Shown here: positions 29,263 to 40,713 of the stretch, in pieces
How the letters are laid out: each line of letters opens with the position of its first letter
How positions within the stretch are numbered: the stretch's first letter is position 1
Source: CAVQFD01 sp963724695
Lineage (GTDB): Bacteria; Acidobacteriota; Vicinamibacteria; Vicinamibacterales; CAVVIG01
DNA length: 64,000 nucleotides
Direction of reading: 5' to 3'
Assembly (NCBI GenBank): GCA_963724695.1
Contig: CAVRVW010000012.1
Span: forward strand, 868,001-932,000
Notes under the pieces: model-generated
Database searches by the model: none
Seen by the model: only the letters and a program-made list of their open reading frames with translations
Told to the model about the DNA's origin: nothing
Program-made: the position numbers and the translations under genes

Positions 29263-30270
29263 TCACGGCTCGCGCGAGGCCGTATAGGCCGCGATCACCA
29301 CCAGGTCTTCCAGCGTGAGCTTCTCGACGGCCGCCTTCATCAACGGCGACCAGAGGCCGTTGCGGTTGCCGGTCTTCATGTCCCAGAGCTGGCGGACGGT
29401 GTAACTCGGCGAACGGCCGGCAATCGGGGGCACCGGGCCCAGCCCTTTCAGGTCGGCGCCGTGGCAGGTCCCGCAGGCGACCGTGCGGCCATTGCCTCCG
29501 GTGGTGACAAGCGCCTCGCCGCGTGCGATGGCTCCGACCGGCACGTAGGCCACGAAGCCGGACGCAGAGTCGCGCACTTCGGTCCGCTCGAGATCCTCTG
29601 GCATCTCGATGATCCGCTGCCCGATCGGTTCGGTCCCTCCGCCCTCGGCGGGCACGAGCATGCCCCCTTGCACGCGCGTCTTCGGCACCATGTTCTGTTC
29701 GACGACGCGAATCCACTTCTTGTAAGGAAATGACGCGAAGTACGCGGCGGCCGCCGCCGATTCGTCGGCCGTCGCCGCCTTGCCAATCGTCAGCATCAAC
29801 GCGGGCGGCCCCATCCGCGGCTCCGAGCTCTTGCGACGGCCGGCTCTGAAGTCGGCCATCTGCTGCTCGATGTACGCGGCGGGCAGACCTGCCAGGCTCG
29901 AGTTCTCGGGCCGCCCCTGCCCGTTCGGCAGATGGCAGAAGCCGCACGCGCGCACGTCCGGCTGCCGTCCGCGCGCGACAACCTCAGGCATCGGCGGGTG
30001 GTTGCCGGGATGCCAGTCCGGCACGTTGAAGAGGTCGCGGAGCTGCGCTTGTGTGAAGGTCACGGTGCTGCCGGGCACCCGTCTGGGCGTCGGGTCCGGC
30101 TGGGCCGCGGGCGGCCCGCCCCGACCGGCAGGCGGCGGATTGAGAGGATAGGCCCAGGGCAGCGGCGTGGCCGGCTCAGCGACCGGGGCCTGTTGACCGT
30201 GCGCGGTCGCCCGCGACGCGACACACGCGGCAGCCATGGCGACGCCGGCGAGAACGGCCCTGACTCTCAT
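29263..30270 (-). CDS. dihaem cytochrome c
   Basis: 335 residues with a signal peptide (VLAGVAMAAACVASRATA). Two haem-binding sites: CGFCH (about residue 110) followed by LPNGQGRPENSSLAGLP, and CGTCH (about 270) followed by GADLKGLGPVPPIAGRSP. The spacing of two class-I cytochrome domains with an inserted beta region resembles electron carriers next to membrane dehydrogenases or oxidases. No dehydrogenase gene is adjacent. It converges on the gene at 28208-29236. Confidence 0.85.
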   Translation of the reverse strand: MRVRAVLAGVAMAAACVASRATAHGQQAPVAEPATPLPWAYPLNPPPAGRGGPPAAQPDPTPRRVPGSTVTFTQAQLRDLFNVPDWHPGNHPPMPEVVARGRQPDVRACGFCHLPNGQGRPENSSLAGLPAAYIEQQMADFRAGRRKSSEPRMGPPALMLTIGKAATADESAAAAAYFASFPYKKWIRVVEQNMVPKTRVQGGMLVPAEGGGTEPIGQRIIEMPEDLERTEVRDSASGFVAYVPVGAIARGEALVTTGGNGRTVACGTCHGADLKGLGPVPPIAGRSPSYTVRQLWDMKTGNRNGLWSPLMKAAVEKLTLEDLVVIAAYTASREP

Positions 30271-30337
30271 GGGGCTTCCTTTCGTAATCGGACAGCGGGC
30301 CCGGGAACGCGGCGATTATATGCCCAGGGTGGAGTCT

Positions 30338-30412
30338 GGCTCATTGCTGATTGCTAACTGCTGAATGCCGACTTGAACGGCAGTCAGCACTCAGCAATTG
30401 GCAATCAGCAGT
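30338..30412. repeat. heptamer inverted repeat after pstA
   Basis: Left arm attgctg/attgcta/actgctg (30343-30365), right arm of inverse words (cagcactcagcaattggcaatcagcag, 30385-30410), ending at the pstA stop. Possible transcription end of pstSCA. Confidence 0.65.
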
Positions 30413-31275
30413 TCAGAGCGATCGCTGCTGGAAGCGGTCGCGCAGCACGATGGCGACGGCGTTCATCGCCAGGAGCAGGAGCAGGAGCACGACGATGCCG
30501 GCGGCGGCGTTCTCGGCAAACGACGCCTGGGGCCGGGAGACCCAGTTGAAGATCTGGATCGGCAGGACGGTGAACGGCGAGTAGAGATCGCTCGGGAGGA
30601 AGGGCACATAGGTGAGCGCGCCGATGGTGATGAGCGGCGCCGTCTCGCCGATGGCGCGCGACAGGGCCAGGATGAGCCCGGTCAGGATGCCCGGGAACGC
30701 GGCCGGCAGCACCTGGTGCCAGATGGTCTGCCACCGCGTGGCGCCGAGCGCGTAGGAACCCTCACGCAGGGACTTGCGGTACGGCGCGCAAGCGCTTCGC
30801 GCGTCGAGATGATGATCACGGGCAGCACGAGCAGCGCCAGCGTGCACGCGCCGGCCAGCACGCTTCGGCCCATGCCCAGGATGCGGACGAACAGGCCCAA
30901 CCCCAGCAGTCCGTAGATGATCGAGGGCACGCCGGCCAGGTTGGAGATGTTGATCTCGATGATGCCGCGACAGCCGCCCGCGCTTCGCCGTACTCCTCGA
31001 GGTGAAGCGCCGCGCCGACACCGAGGGGCACCGCGATGAGCGTCGTGATGCCGATCACGTAGATGCTGCCGACAAGCGCCGGCAGAATGCCCGCCTGCTC
31101 GGCTCGCCGCGACGGATAGCTGCGTGAGGAACTCCCACGACAGGCGGCCGAGACCGTCGTGCGACGTCGTAGAGCAGCGCGCCGAGCGCCACCAGGCCCA
31201 GCAGCATCGCGAGCAGGCCGAACAGCCCCAGCAGGCGGTCGCCCAGTCGCCGCCGTGAGGGCTGCGCGCGCTCAT
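30413..31275 (-). CDS. pstA: phosphate ABC transporter permease PstA, frameshifted
   Basis: About 285 residues. ATG at 31275 overlaps the pstC stop (ATGA). Six membrane helices; the permease loop that docks on PstB is readable as SLREGSYALGATRWQT and is followed by HQVLPAAFPGILTGLILALSRAIGETAPL. Frame breaks near 30788, 30972, 31107 and 31160. Third gene of pstSCA; the ATPase pstB is 17 kb away at 47896. Confidence 0.85.
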
Positions 31276-32163
31276 GCGTACTCCTCGCGGAAGCGGTTGC
31301 GCAGCCAGTTCGAGACGAGGTTCAGCACGAAGGTGCTGAGGAACAGCAGCATGCCGACCGCGAAGATCGTCCGGTACTCGAGCGTCCCGGCCGGCGTGTC
31401 GCCGAGGCTGACCTGGACGATGTAGGCGGTCATCGTCTCGACCGGCACGCGCGGGTCGAACGTCAGCCGCGGCTGCTGCCCGGCGGCGATCGCGACGATC
31501 ATCGTTTCGCCGATCGCGCGCGACACCGCCAGGATGGCCGCGGCGGAGATTCCCGAGAACGCCGCCGGCACGACCACGCGAAGCGCCGTCTGCATCCGCG
31601 TGGAGCCGAGCGCGTACGACCCTTCCCGCAGGCCGTTCGGCACGCTGTGCAGGGCGTCCTCGGACAGCGACGAGACGAGCGGCAGGATCATGATCCCCAT
31701 GACAATGCCGGGCCCGAGCGCGTTGAATCCCGCCAGCCCCGGCACGAACGTCCTGCAGCAGCGGCGTGACGAACTGCAGCGCGAAGTAGCCGTAGACGAC
31801 CGTGGGCACGCCCGCCAGGACCTCGAGCACCGGCCGCACGATCCGCCGGACGGACGGTCGCGGCGTACTCGCTCAGATAGATCGCCGTCAGCAGCCCTGC
31901 CGGCAGCGCGACGACCATCGCGATCGCCGACGCGAGCAGCGTGCCCGCTGACGAGCGGGAGGACGCCGAAGTGCTTGTCGGAGAAGAGCGGCGTCCAGAC
32001 GGTGCCGAAGAGGAACTCGGTGAGCGGCACCTCACGGAGGAACGACGCCGTCTCGAACAGCAGGACCAGCGACGATGCCGAGCGTGATCAGGATCGAGCC
32101 CGCCGCACACAGAAAGAGCGTGCGTTCGATGACGAGCTCGACGAGGGCGCGAGATCGACGCAT
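31272..32163 (-). CDS. pstC: phosphate ABC transporter permease PstC, frameshifted
   Basis: About 297 residues from the ATG at 32163 (MRRSRALVELVIERTLFLC). Helix 1 ends in an indel near 32066; EVPLTEFLFGTVWTPLF, VYGYFALQFVTPLL, NGLREGSYALGSTRMQTAL (docking loop) and SRAIGETMIVAIAAGQ follow. Further indels near 31757, 31855 and 31950. Stop overlaps pstA. Confidence 0.85.
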
Positions 32164-32182
32164 GGCGGTCGTCGGGCTGGCT

Positions 32183-33224
32183 CTAGTGCGACAGCCGCTC
32201 GGTGAGGGTCACGCCCGCCTGCGGATCGCCGTGATACATCGAGCCGGTCTTCCGCGCGGCGAAGCGCGGCCGCACCAGCTCGTATTCCTTGTCGGTCAGC
32301 GGAATGTAGCCGACCTCGCGGACGAGCGCGTTGCCTTCCGACAGGAAGAAGTCGACGAAGTTCTTGACCTCGGCGCGGTCGAGCGACTTCACCTGCGGAT
32401 AGATGAAGATCGGCCTGCGACAGCGGATGGTACGATCCCGTCGGCGACGCTCGTCGGAGACGGCAGGATGGCGCCCGCACCGTTGGCCTCGTTCCCGTCG
32501 TCGATCGCCACGACCTTGAGCTTGTCCTTGTTTTCCTCGTAGTACGCGTAGCCGAAGTAGCCGAGCGCGCAGCTCGTCGCCGCTGACGCCCTGCACGATC
32601 ACGTTGTCGTCTTCGCTCGAGGTGTAGTCGCCGCGGCTCTGGTCGGCTTTCCCGACGATGGCTTCGGTGAAGTAGTCGAACGTGCCGGAGTCGACGCCCG
32701 CACCGAAGAGATGAATCTCCCGGTCCGGCCAGCCGTCGCGGATCTGGTTCCAGCGCATGACCTGTGCCCTGCGCCGCCGGCTCCCACAGCTTCTTCAGCT
32801 CGGCGACCGTCATGGACGTGGCCCACGTGTTCTTCGGGTGGACGACGATCGCCAGCCCGTCGTAGGCGACGGGAATCTCGATGTACTCGACGCCGGCCTT
32901 GGCGCACGCTTCCACTTCCGTGGGAGTGATGGGCCGCGAGGCATCGGCCATGTCGATCTCGTCGCGGCAGAACTTCTGGAAGCCGCCGCCCGTGCCGGAA
33001 ATGCCGACGGTGATGCGCGTGCCCTTGTGCTCGCGCTGGAACTCTTCGGCGACGGCCTCGGTCACGGGAAACACGGTGCTCGATCCGTCGACCGTGATGA
33101 CCGCCGAGGATTCGACGCCAGCCTCCGGCGCGGGGGCGCCTCCGCCGCACGCGGTGACCGCGAAGGTGGCGAGCACGAACCCGACGGGGGCGAGCGAGCG
33201 TGTCGGTGGCATCAGGGGCATCAT
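32183..33224 (-). CDS. pstS: phosphate-binding lipoprotein PstS, frameshifted
   Basis: High-affinity phosphate receptor. Lipobox FAVTAC places the lipidated Cys near residue 25. Phosphate-loop motifs: DGSSTVFPVTEAVAEEF, GISGTGGGFQKFC, ADASRPITPTE; later GAGVDSGTFDYFTEAIVG and a C-terminus GDPQAGVTLTERLSH. Indels near 32415, 32573 and 32762. Start among MMPLMPP codons is uncertain by five residues. First gene of pstSCA, with a candidate PHO box upstream. Confidence 0.88.
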
Positions 33225-33256
33225 GTGTCCTTCGACCCTACCCGGCCAGAATGTCC

Positions 33257-33291
33257 AGCGTACTTCGCGGATGTTACATCCGCGTTAAATC
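33257..33291 (-). promoter_or_regulatory. candidate PHO box and -10 upstream of pstS
   Basis: Minus strand: ATTTAACGCGG then ATGTAACATCC, half-sites 11 bp apart (33272-33290), then 10 nt and TACGCT (33257-33262). Same geometry as 19339-19372. Confidence 0.55.
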
Positions 33292-33296
33292 GTCCC

Positions 33297-34394
33297 TCAG
33301 GTCATGATGCCCAGGAAGAACAGGATCAGCTCGAACACCAGGATGAGGACGACTGCCAGCTCCAGCAACTGGCCTCGCGACATCGCCGATTGTTCAACCG
33401 CGGACCGGTAGATCTCATCGAGCGTCTTGAGCTTGCTTTCGACGTCCCCCTTCCATGCGCCCAACCCCAACCGGTCGCTCGCGAGCGTGAACAGCCTGGC
33501 GGCATAGACGTCGCCGGTCAGCTTCAGCGCGTTCTTCGTCCGGTCCGTCACGTCGGACACTTCGATGAACAGCGCATGCACCTGCCGGGCGGCCCTGGTA
33601 TAGCGCGATCCGATCCACTTGTCGTACCACCGCGGCTGCTGAAGGGCCGCGTAGATGGACGTGAGCTCGGTGTCGAGCCGCTCGTCGTAATGGCGAAACT
33701 CCAGCAGCTGCGAGTTGGCGAATTCCAGGATCTCCAGCGCGGCCTGGGCGCCGGCGGTGCGTATCGACGACCAGGGCGGCGTTCCAGGTGGGCACGACCA
33801 GATCGTCAGCCAGGTAGGAAATACGGTGCCGCAGGATGTGGTCGCGCTCCTCCGCGCTGAGCGCCTGCCGTTCGCCTCTGAGCATGGCCGCGATGTTTCC
33901 GCCATGTTTTTCGAGCACTTCGGACGCCGATCGCGGAGGCTCGAGCTCGTGCACGACGTACACGAGGTAATCCTCGCTGAGGTACGTATCCCTGCGGCCC
34001 GCGAGTGCGGGCGCCAGCCGCTGAACGATCGCCCGGCATGCCTGCTCGGCCTTCTGCTCCAGCTCGTCGTTCTCCACCAGCGCCTGACCGACCGTCATCA
34101 GCTCCTGCCACGAGCCGCTGAACGGACACGTCGAGCGCCAGCGACACGACTCCGTAGTCGTACGCCCGGACGCGCACGCGGAATCCGTCGAGCTCGGCAA
34201 CGCCAACGGCCGCGCCGCCGAACGATACGGGCGGCTTTTCGTACCTGATATAGGAGCGGTGTCGCCGGCTTCGGGCTCAGCCGTGCTTCCGTCGCAGGAC
34301 CGTCGATGAGGCGCTGAATGACCGCCAGATCGATGGTCTCCGCGACATCGAACATATAGAACGTGACCAGTTCAGCCGATCGGATTTCACTCAC
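33297..34394 (-). CDS. RMD1/YagE family protein (DUF155)
   Basis: About 365 residues, GTG at 34394. N-terminal beta region (SAELVTFYMFDVAETIDL, DYGVVSLALD), helical middle (NSQLLEFRHYDERLD, about 255-270) and the family end GLGAWKGDVESKLKTLDEIY followed by one membrane anchor (LLELAVVLILVFELILFFLG). Related eukaryotic RMD1 proteins sit in mitochondrial membranes; bacterial role is unknown. Indels near 33760, 34124 and 34245. Divergent from ppk1, next to pstS. Confidence 0.7.
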
Positions 34395-34475
34395 GGGCTC
34401 GAGGATACCGCACGGCGTCGACAACCTTCTCGCTGGCGCAATGCCCCTGCCATTTGCAGCATCGAAGCTGGGAGG

Positions 34476-34508
34476 GTGTAACGTTTGTGTAACCGCCCCT
34501 GCGACGCT
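34476..34508 (+). promoter_or_regulatory. candidate PHO box upstream of ppk1
   Basis: Two exact GTGTAAC half-sites, 34476-34482 and 34487-34493, 11 bp apart; 9 nt later GACGCT (34503-34508) may be the -10. The cleanest box in the window. Confidence 0.55.
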
Positions 34509-34546
34509 TGCGAACGTCACGCCTGCACGTGACACTGTTAGCGCCT

Positions 34547-36666
34547 ATGCCCACGAACTCCGACCGTGTCGGCGAGGTTGCGGCGCCCCGCGACCTCACA
34601 GACCCCGCGCTCTACATCAACCGCGAGCTCGGATGGCTCGAGTTCAACCAGCGGGTCCTCGACCAGGCGGTCTTCGACCACCATCCGTTGCTCGAGAGGG
34701 TCAAGTTTCTCTCGATCGTCGGGTCGAACCTCGACGAGTTCTTCATGGTGCGGGTGGCGACGCTGCTGAAGAAGCAGCGGGCTGGTCACGAGTCGCTGTC
34801 GGTCGACGGACTGACCGTCACCGAACAGCTCGAAGGCGGTCAGAAGCCGCGCCGCGACCATGATGTCGCAGCAGGCGTCGTGCTGGCAGGAGCGCCTCAG
34901 GCCGGCGCTGACCGAGCACGGCGTGAGGTTTCTCGAGCCGAACCAGTACACGGAGAAGGTTCGCCGCTTCACGGCCGTGTACTTCTGCTCCGATATCTAT
35001 CCTCTGCTGACGCCGCTCGCGTTCGATCCGGGACATCCCTTCCCGCTGATCTCGAACCGCAGCAAGAACTTCGCAGTGGTCGTCCGGCACGAGCGGCGCA
35101 CCAAGTTCGCGCGTGTGAAGCTTCCGCCGGGGCTGCCCCGCTTCATCCCGGTCCCCGTCCGCCGCCCCGGGAATTTCGGCGTCGCGTTCGCGTTCCTCGA
35201 GGACGTGATCCGCCTGAACCTCGGGATCCTCTTCCCCGGCGTCGACGTCGTCGGCGCGCACCTCTTCCGCATCATCCGCGACACGGACATGGAGATCAAC
35301 GAAGACGGCGCGACCGACCTGCTCGAGTCGGTCGACCGGACGCTGAAGCAGCTGCGCCACGGCGCCCTGTCGCTGCTCCAGGTCGAGGCGTCCATGCCGC
35401 CGCGCGTGCTGGACATCCTGGTGGAGAACTTCGAGATCGAAGACGAGCGGATCGTGACGAGGACCGACAACCGGCTCGACTTCTCAGAGTGGATGTCCCT
35501 GCACCGGCTCCCGCTCCCGCATCTCAAGGATCCGCCCTTCACGCCGCGCGTCCTCTGGGCGCCGTCCGCGCAATCGACCAGCGTCTTCGATGAGATCCGC
35601 GAGCAGGATTGGCTGGTCCACCATCCATTCGATTCGTTCTCTGCGGTCGAAACGTTTCTCGCGCAGGCGGCGACCGATCCGCACGTCGCCGGCATCAAGA
35701 TGACGCTGTACCGGATCGGCGCGAACTCGCCGCTCGTCGATCTGCTCATCCAGGCGGCGGACGCCGGCAAGCAGGTCGCGGTGCTCGTCGAGCTCAAGGC
35801 GCGGTTCGACGAGCGCAACAACATCCAATGGGCGAACCGGCTGGAAGAGGCCGGCATTCACGTGGTCTACGGTGTCGCCAACCTGAAGACTCACTGCAAG
35901 CTCTGCCTGGTCGTTCGCCGGGAGGCCGGCGGCGTCCGCCGCTATGCCCACATCGGCACCGGGAACTACAACCGGGCGACATCGCAGGTGTACACGGACT
36001 TCGGGCTCTTCACGGCGAACCCGCGGGTGCTGGAGGATGTCTCCGAAGTGTTCAACTCGCTCACGGGCTACTCCGACCGACAGGAGTACACCGAACTGCT
36101 CGTCGCGCCGGTCACGCTCCGGGCCAGGATGCTGGAGCTCATCGACCGCGAGATGCGCGCATGCCACGGCCGGCCGCCAGGCCAGAATCGTCGTCAAGAA
36201 CAACGCCGTCACGGATCCGCAGATCATCCGCGCCCTCTATCGAGCCGACGAGGCCGGCGTCACCATCGATTTGATCGTGCGCGGAGTCTGCGCGCTGCGG
36301 GCCGGACTGCCGGGCGTCAGCGAGCGCATTCAGGTGCGGTCCGTTGTCGGCCGGTTCCTCGAGCACTCACGCGTCTACGCCTTCGAGAACGGCGGACAGC
36401 CCGAGCTCTTCGTGGGCAGCGCCGATCTCATGGAGCGGAACCTGGACCGGCGGGTGGAGACGCTCTGCCGGATCACAGATGTCGCCATCGCGAGGCACAT
36501 TCGTGAGCACGTGCTCGAGACGTACCTGCGGGACACCGATCGCACCTACGTCCAACTCGACGGGCGCTACGAGCCCGTCAGGCTCGAGCTTGGCGCACGG
36601 AGGGTCAACGCCCAGCAGGCGCTCCTCGACTGGTATGCGTCGACGGCACCTGCCGACGAAATCTGA
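34547..36666 (+). CDS. ppk1: polyphosphate kinase 1
   Basis: Builds polyphosphate from ATP. About 705 residues from the ATG at 34547. N domain INRELGWLEFNQRVLDQA, FLSIVGSNLDEFFMVRV; catalytic half DPHVAGIKMTLYRIGANSP, the phosphorylated His in AHIGTGNYNRATSQVYTD, and the second His in RFLEHSRVYAFENGG. Indels near 34839 and 36175. A candidate PHO box lies upstream; mgtE follows 27 nt after the stop, which suits Mg as polyphosphate counter-ion. Confidence 0.92.
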
Positions 36667-36693
36667 CCTCCGGCGGCGTTGCCGGCGTGGAAC

Positions 36694-38119
36694 ATGCCCA
36701 GAACCGAAGCCGGCCTCCAATTGCTCGTCGACAACATCGCAGGGCTCCTCGAGCGCCATCGAGTCCTCGAAGGCCTCGCCCACCGCCAGGAGACGCCCAA
36801 CCGCGCCATCGTCGAGGAGCTGCAGCATCGCCAGAACCTGGTGGAGCTCCAGCGACAGATCTGCCGCCTGCACCCCTCAGATCTCGCCCACGTGCTGGCA
36901 ATGCTGCCTATCGATCAGCGCCTGCTGGTCTGGCGGGAGGCCGATGCTCGCCAGGCCGCTCAGTCACTGGTCGAGCTCGACCCCGTCGTCAGCCGCGATC
37001 TGATCGCTGCTACTGACCGGCGACGCCTCAAGGCTGTTGTCAGCGAGCTCGACCTCGACGATCTCGCCTATCTGTCCGACGTGGTGCCGGACGACACGTT
37101 CCGCGAGGTCGCGCGATCGCTCGGCGACGCCGACCGGACGCTCCTGCATCAGACGATCGCCTACCCGGAGGAGTCGGTCGGCCAGCTGATGACCCGCGAG
37201 GTCGCGGCGGTGCGCCACAGCGAAACGATCGGGAAGGCCATCGCCGATATCCGGCAGCGCGGTGAGCTGCCTCCGCACTCGGATCGCCTGTTTGTCGTCG
37301 ACGCCAGAAACATCCTCCGCGGGTCGGTCGGGCTGCAGGCCCTGCTCTTCGCGGATCCTTCCGCGACGATCACCACCATCATGGAGCCGGACCCGATGTC
37401 CTTCTCGCCGGCCGACCTCGCCGCGTTGGCGGCGAACGCGTTCGAGCGCTACGATCTGGTGTCGGCTCCAGTCGTCAACGATCGCGGCAAGCTCGTCGGT
37501 CGCATCACCGTCGACGCCATCGTGGACTTCGTTCGTGCCCAGGCCGACAGCGACGCGCTCGGCATGGCCGGCCTCCGGCGCGCGGAGGATCTGTTTGCCT
37601 CGGTGTGGGCGTCGGCCCGGAACCGGTCGCCCTGGCTCCTGGTCAACCTCGTGACGGCGTTTCTTGCGACGCGCTTCATCGGGCTGTTCGAGACGACCAT
37701 TCAGGAGTTTGTCGCCCTGGCGACGCTGATGCCCATCGTCGCCAGCATTGGAGGGAACACGGGCAACCAGACTGTGGCGCTGGTCATCCGGGGGCTCGCG
37801 TTTGATCAGCTCGGTCCGTCCAGCCTTCTGCCAGGTCATGCGGAAGGAGCTCATCGTCAGCGTGATCAACGGCCTGATGTGGGGTGGTCTGGTGGGACTG
37901 CTTTCCGGCCTGCTCTACAGACACCTGAGGCTCGGCCTGGTGATGGCGGCTGCAGTGCTTCTCAATCTGGTGATCGCGGCGGCGGTGGGTGTGTTCGTGC
38001 CGCTCACGCTCGAGCGCATGCACCGTGATCCCGCCCAGGGCGCCAGCGTCCTCCTGACCTTCGTCACTGATTCGATGGGCTTCCTGATCTTCCTCGGCCT
38101 TGCCCGGGTGTTCCTCTAG
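36694..38119 (+). CDS. mgtE: magnesium transporter MgtE
   Basis: About 475 residues. Cytosolic N domain (LHPSDLAHVLAMLPIDQRLLV), two CBS units (QLMTREVAAVRHSETIGKA, FERYDLVSAPVVNDRGKLVGR) that sense Mg, then five membrane helices with the pore motif VASIGGNTGNQT. One indel near 37832 just before the last three helices (VMRKELIVSVINGLMWGG). ATG at 36694. Likely co-transcribed with ppk1. Confidence 0.9.
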
Positions 38120-38227
38120 CCACCATCCACGCCGCCGGATCCGGCCGAGGAGCCGTCAATTGTGAGCCGGGCGTTACGTCTCGTTGATGCCTCGGACACA
38201 GCCGCCTGCTAGCGTGGCTGGAGTGCC

Positions 38228-38737
38228 ATGACCACCTACACCTTGGCGATTCCGTGCTCGTGCCTCGCGTCGGTCGTCCTCGATGCCGAAACCGGCCTGG
38301 CGCGATCGCGAACGATCGAGATCCCGGGGCCCCGCTGCCGCGTGAGCAGACACCAAGCGGGGGCTCGGCTCTACCTGTGGGAGATCCTCCCCGCCCCGGG
38401 CCCGGCACTCCTGGCACGCGGCAGGCTCTGCGGCGGGAAGGCGGGAGACAGGTTCGCGCCCGGTGTCCGGCGAAAAGAGTGCGGGTTGTTCGAAGGTCGG
38501 CGATACGCCGTTTCGGACAACCGCTTCTCACCGGTCACCGGCCGCGAACCTGCCGGCAGACAGACGCGTCGGCTTACGCCGCCCAGGAGCCGTTGCGGTA
38601 GAGCGTCAGCGCGACGTCGACGTTCGCGCGCAGCGTCCGCGCGATCGCCTCCCAGTTCTTCTCGCACCGCAGCAGCGTCTTCCACGAGTACAGGTGCTTC
38701 GGCCTTGTGGAAGTCGCTGTTCGCGACGTACGGGTAG
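38228..38737 (+). CDS. doubtful small protein
   Basis: Open frame with an ATG preceded by gctggag. The first 110 residues (TTYTLAIPCSCLASVVLDAE) have mixed composition and could be real; the later half overlaps the opposite-strand PHP gene and is Arg-rich, so the true end is probably earlier. No family recognised. Confidence 0.25.
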   Translation: MTTYTLAIPCSCLASVVLDAETGLARSRTIEIPGPRCRVSRHQAGARLYLWEILPAPGPALLARGRLCGGKAGDRFAPGVRRKECGLFEGRRYAVSDNRFSPVTGREPAGRQTRRLTPPRSRCGRASARRRRSRAASARSPPSSSRTAAASSTSTGASALWKSLFATYG

Positions 38738-39323
38738 TGCTTCAGGCTCGTCACCGAGAACAGATCGTCGCGGTTGGCCGCCTCCCAGACATCCACGAGA
38801 TCGACCAGCCGCTTGCGGTGTCCCAGAGGTAGCAGGTGCCGATCTCGATCCGCCGCGTCGTCCGGTGATGCGGATGGCAGGCGATGCTGAGCGCGCCCTG
38901 CCGCCGGATCTCCTTCAGGATGTCCTCGGCCGGCTGATCGGCGCTGATGTACTCGCGCAGGTTCAGCGCGACGATGTGCGAGTTCTTCTTGCTGCGGATG
39001 TGGTTCTGCGTGATCTCGGCGCCGGGAATCGACCAGCAGGTCGTACAGCCGCCTGCGCCCGCTTCGCTTCCGCGGCGATGTCGGCCAGGTAGGCGTCGAA
39101 GCGGTCCTCGGTGACCGAGAAGTGCTTGCAGCCCGAGCGACACCATCCGGCCGGCGCGGCCGAGCAGGTCGCGCTTCATCAGGATGTGATCGGTGATGGC
39201 GATGACGTCGAAGCGGCCGGTCTGGCCGTAGAGATCGACGACCTCGCGAATCGACAGGCGGCCGTCGCTCCACGTGGTGTGCACGTGGAAGTCGCAGAGC
39301 AGAAACGGTTCGTATCCAGGCAC
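38574..39323 (-). CDS. PHP-domain phosphoesterase, frameshifted
   Basis: About 250 residues, GTG at 39323 one base after the glycosyltransferase stop. PHP metal ligands: DFHVHTTWSDGRLSI, IAITDHI, PGAEITQNH, IACHPHH, VANSDFHK. Such proteins (YciV/TrpH type) remove phosphate from nucleotides or small phosphomonoesters. Indels near 38697, 38818, 39030 and 39130. The end is GSWAA, TAA 38574-38576. Confidence 0.75.
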
Positions 39324-39324
39324 G

Positions 39325-40088
39325 TCAGGCCCTCACATCGAGATGCTCGCGATCCGCCGGACGATGGCGGAGGATCTCGGACCAGAAGTTGCGGACGTAG
39401 AGCCCGAACACCTTGCGCTTGCCCATCGCGCGGTAGCGGCGCGCCGACGTCCACACCCAGCATTCGCGCGCGAGCTGCGATCGACCCGAGCGGCGTCAGC
39501 CGCCGGCCGAGGTTGGTGTCCTCGCCGTGGAACTCGATCGAGCGGTCGAAGCCGCCGATGCGCTCGAGCGCCTCGCGCCGCACGGCGAAGTTGCCGCCGT
39601 AGAGGACCGCGCCGAGCGCCAAGCCCGTAGTGCACGAGCGCAGTGCGTCGGCGGCGCGACGAGACAGTCGTAGGCGCGAATGAGCGCGCGGCCGGTCCAG
39701 TCCCAGTCGTAGAAGCGGTACGGACCGGTCACCGCGACGAGCGCCGGATACCGCGGCGAACCGCCGCTCGATCCGCTCGAGCCACTGCAAGCGGCGCGCG
39801 GCAGTCGGCATCGACGTAGGCCAGGATGTCGCCCGTGGCCGCGCGCCGCGCCGGTCTCGCGCGCCACCACCAGGCCCTTGCGCCGGCTCGTCCACGACGC
39901 GGACGCCCGGGACGCGCGCGCGCCACGGCGCCCGTCTCGTCGGTGCTCGCGTTGTTGACGACGATGATTTCGTCTGGCGGCCGGGTCTGGGCCAGCAGGG
40001 AATGGAGACAGGCGGGAAGAATCGGGCTTCGTTGTAGGCGCAGACGATCACGCGTGATCGTCAGCCGCTCGCGGTGCCATGCCGCCAT
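39325..40088 (-). CDS. family 2 glycosyltransferase, frameshifted
   Basis: About 255 residues. GT-A motifs: VIVCAYNEARFLPACL at the start, DEIIVVNNASTDETG, DILAYVDADCRAPLQW (DxD metal site), GGNFAVRREALERIGGFD and EFHGEDTNLGRRL. No C-terminal membrane segments. At least eight indels. Start ATG at 40088 gives MAAWHRERLTIT before the first strand. Stops one base before the PHP gene: a two-gene unit. Confidence 0.75.
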
Positions 40089-40174
40089 CGCACCACAGCG
40101 ATATCGCGGGGCGCTGTAACGGCGGAGGCCGCCGCCGCGTGACGGCCGCGTCAATCAGTCGGGGCAGTCGAGCC

Positions 40175-40641
40175 CTATTGCGAGGTCTTCTCGAGCGGTT
40201 CGAGCAGGATGTACCAGCTCTCGCAGTCGGTGCGCGAGCCGCCGCCGAGCGTCACCGTGAAGGCGAGCTTCAGCGACGGGATCTCCCAGCGCTGCTTGCG
40301 CGCGGGTCCCTCCATCGGCACGCGGTAAGGGCTTCAGGAGGTTGTCGCGGCGAGTCGTGCTCGCGGTGCTCGTCCTGGACGCCCGTGAAGATGCGCGAAC
40401 TCGCGCCGCGGTCCGAGGTGCACCTCGAACTGCGGCGACGCCGTTGACGACGTGGTCGTAGACGCGCTCGGTGTAGCGCCGCCGGCGTCTCCTGGCACGA
40501 CTGCCAGTTGCCTTCGAGGATGTTGTGCGGGTTGCTCGAGATACGAGACGAACTGCGGCGCGGCCGGCCGCGCGGTCAGCGAGGAACGCCGAGCGCGCAC
40601 AGAGCCGCACGGCGAGCCAGGACGCTCCGCGGCGGACGCAT
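40175..40641 (-). CDS. secreted protein of unknown function, frameshifted
   Basis: About 155 residues when bridged. ATG at 40641 opens a signal-like stretch (SVLARRAALCALGV). Readable pieces in order: FVSYLEQPHNILEG, RYTERVYDHVVNGV, PQFEVHLGPRREFAIF, EHREHDS, then KQRWEIPSLKLAFTVTLGGG and ILLEPLEKTSQ to the TAG at 40175. At least five indels. Not a recognised family. Confidence 0.5.
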
Positions 40642-40713
40642 CGGCGCACGTGCTCCTTTCGCGCATAGCCCGACAGGCTCGTCCGGCAGAATAGCATCGA
40701 AACGCACAGCGAC

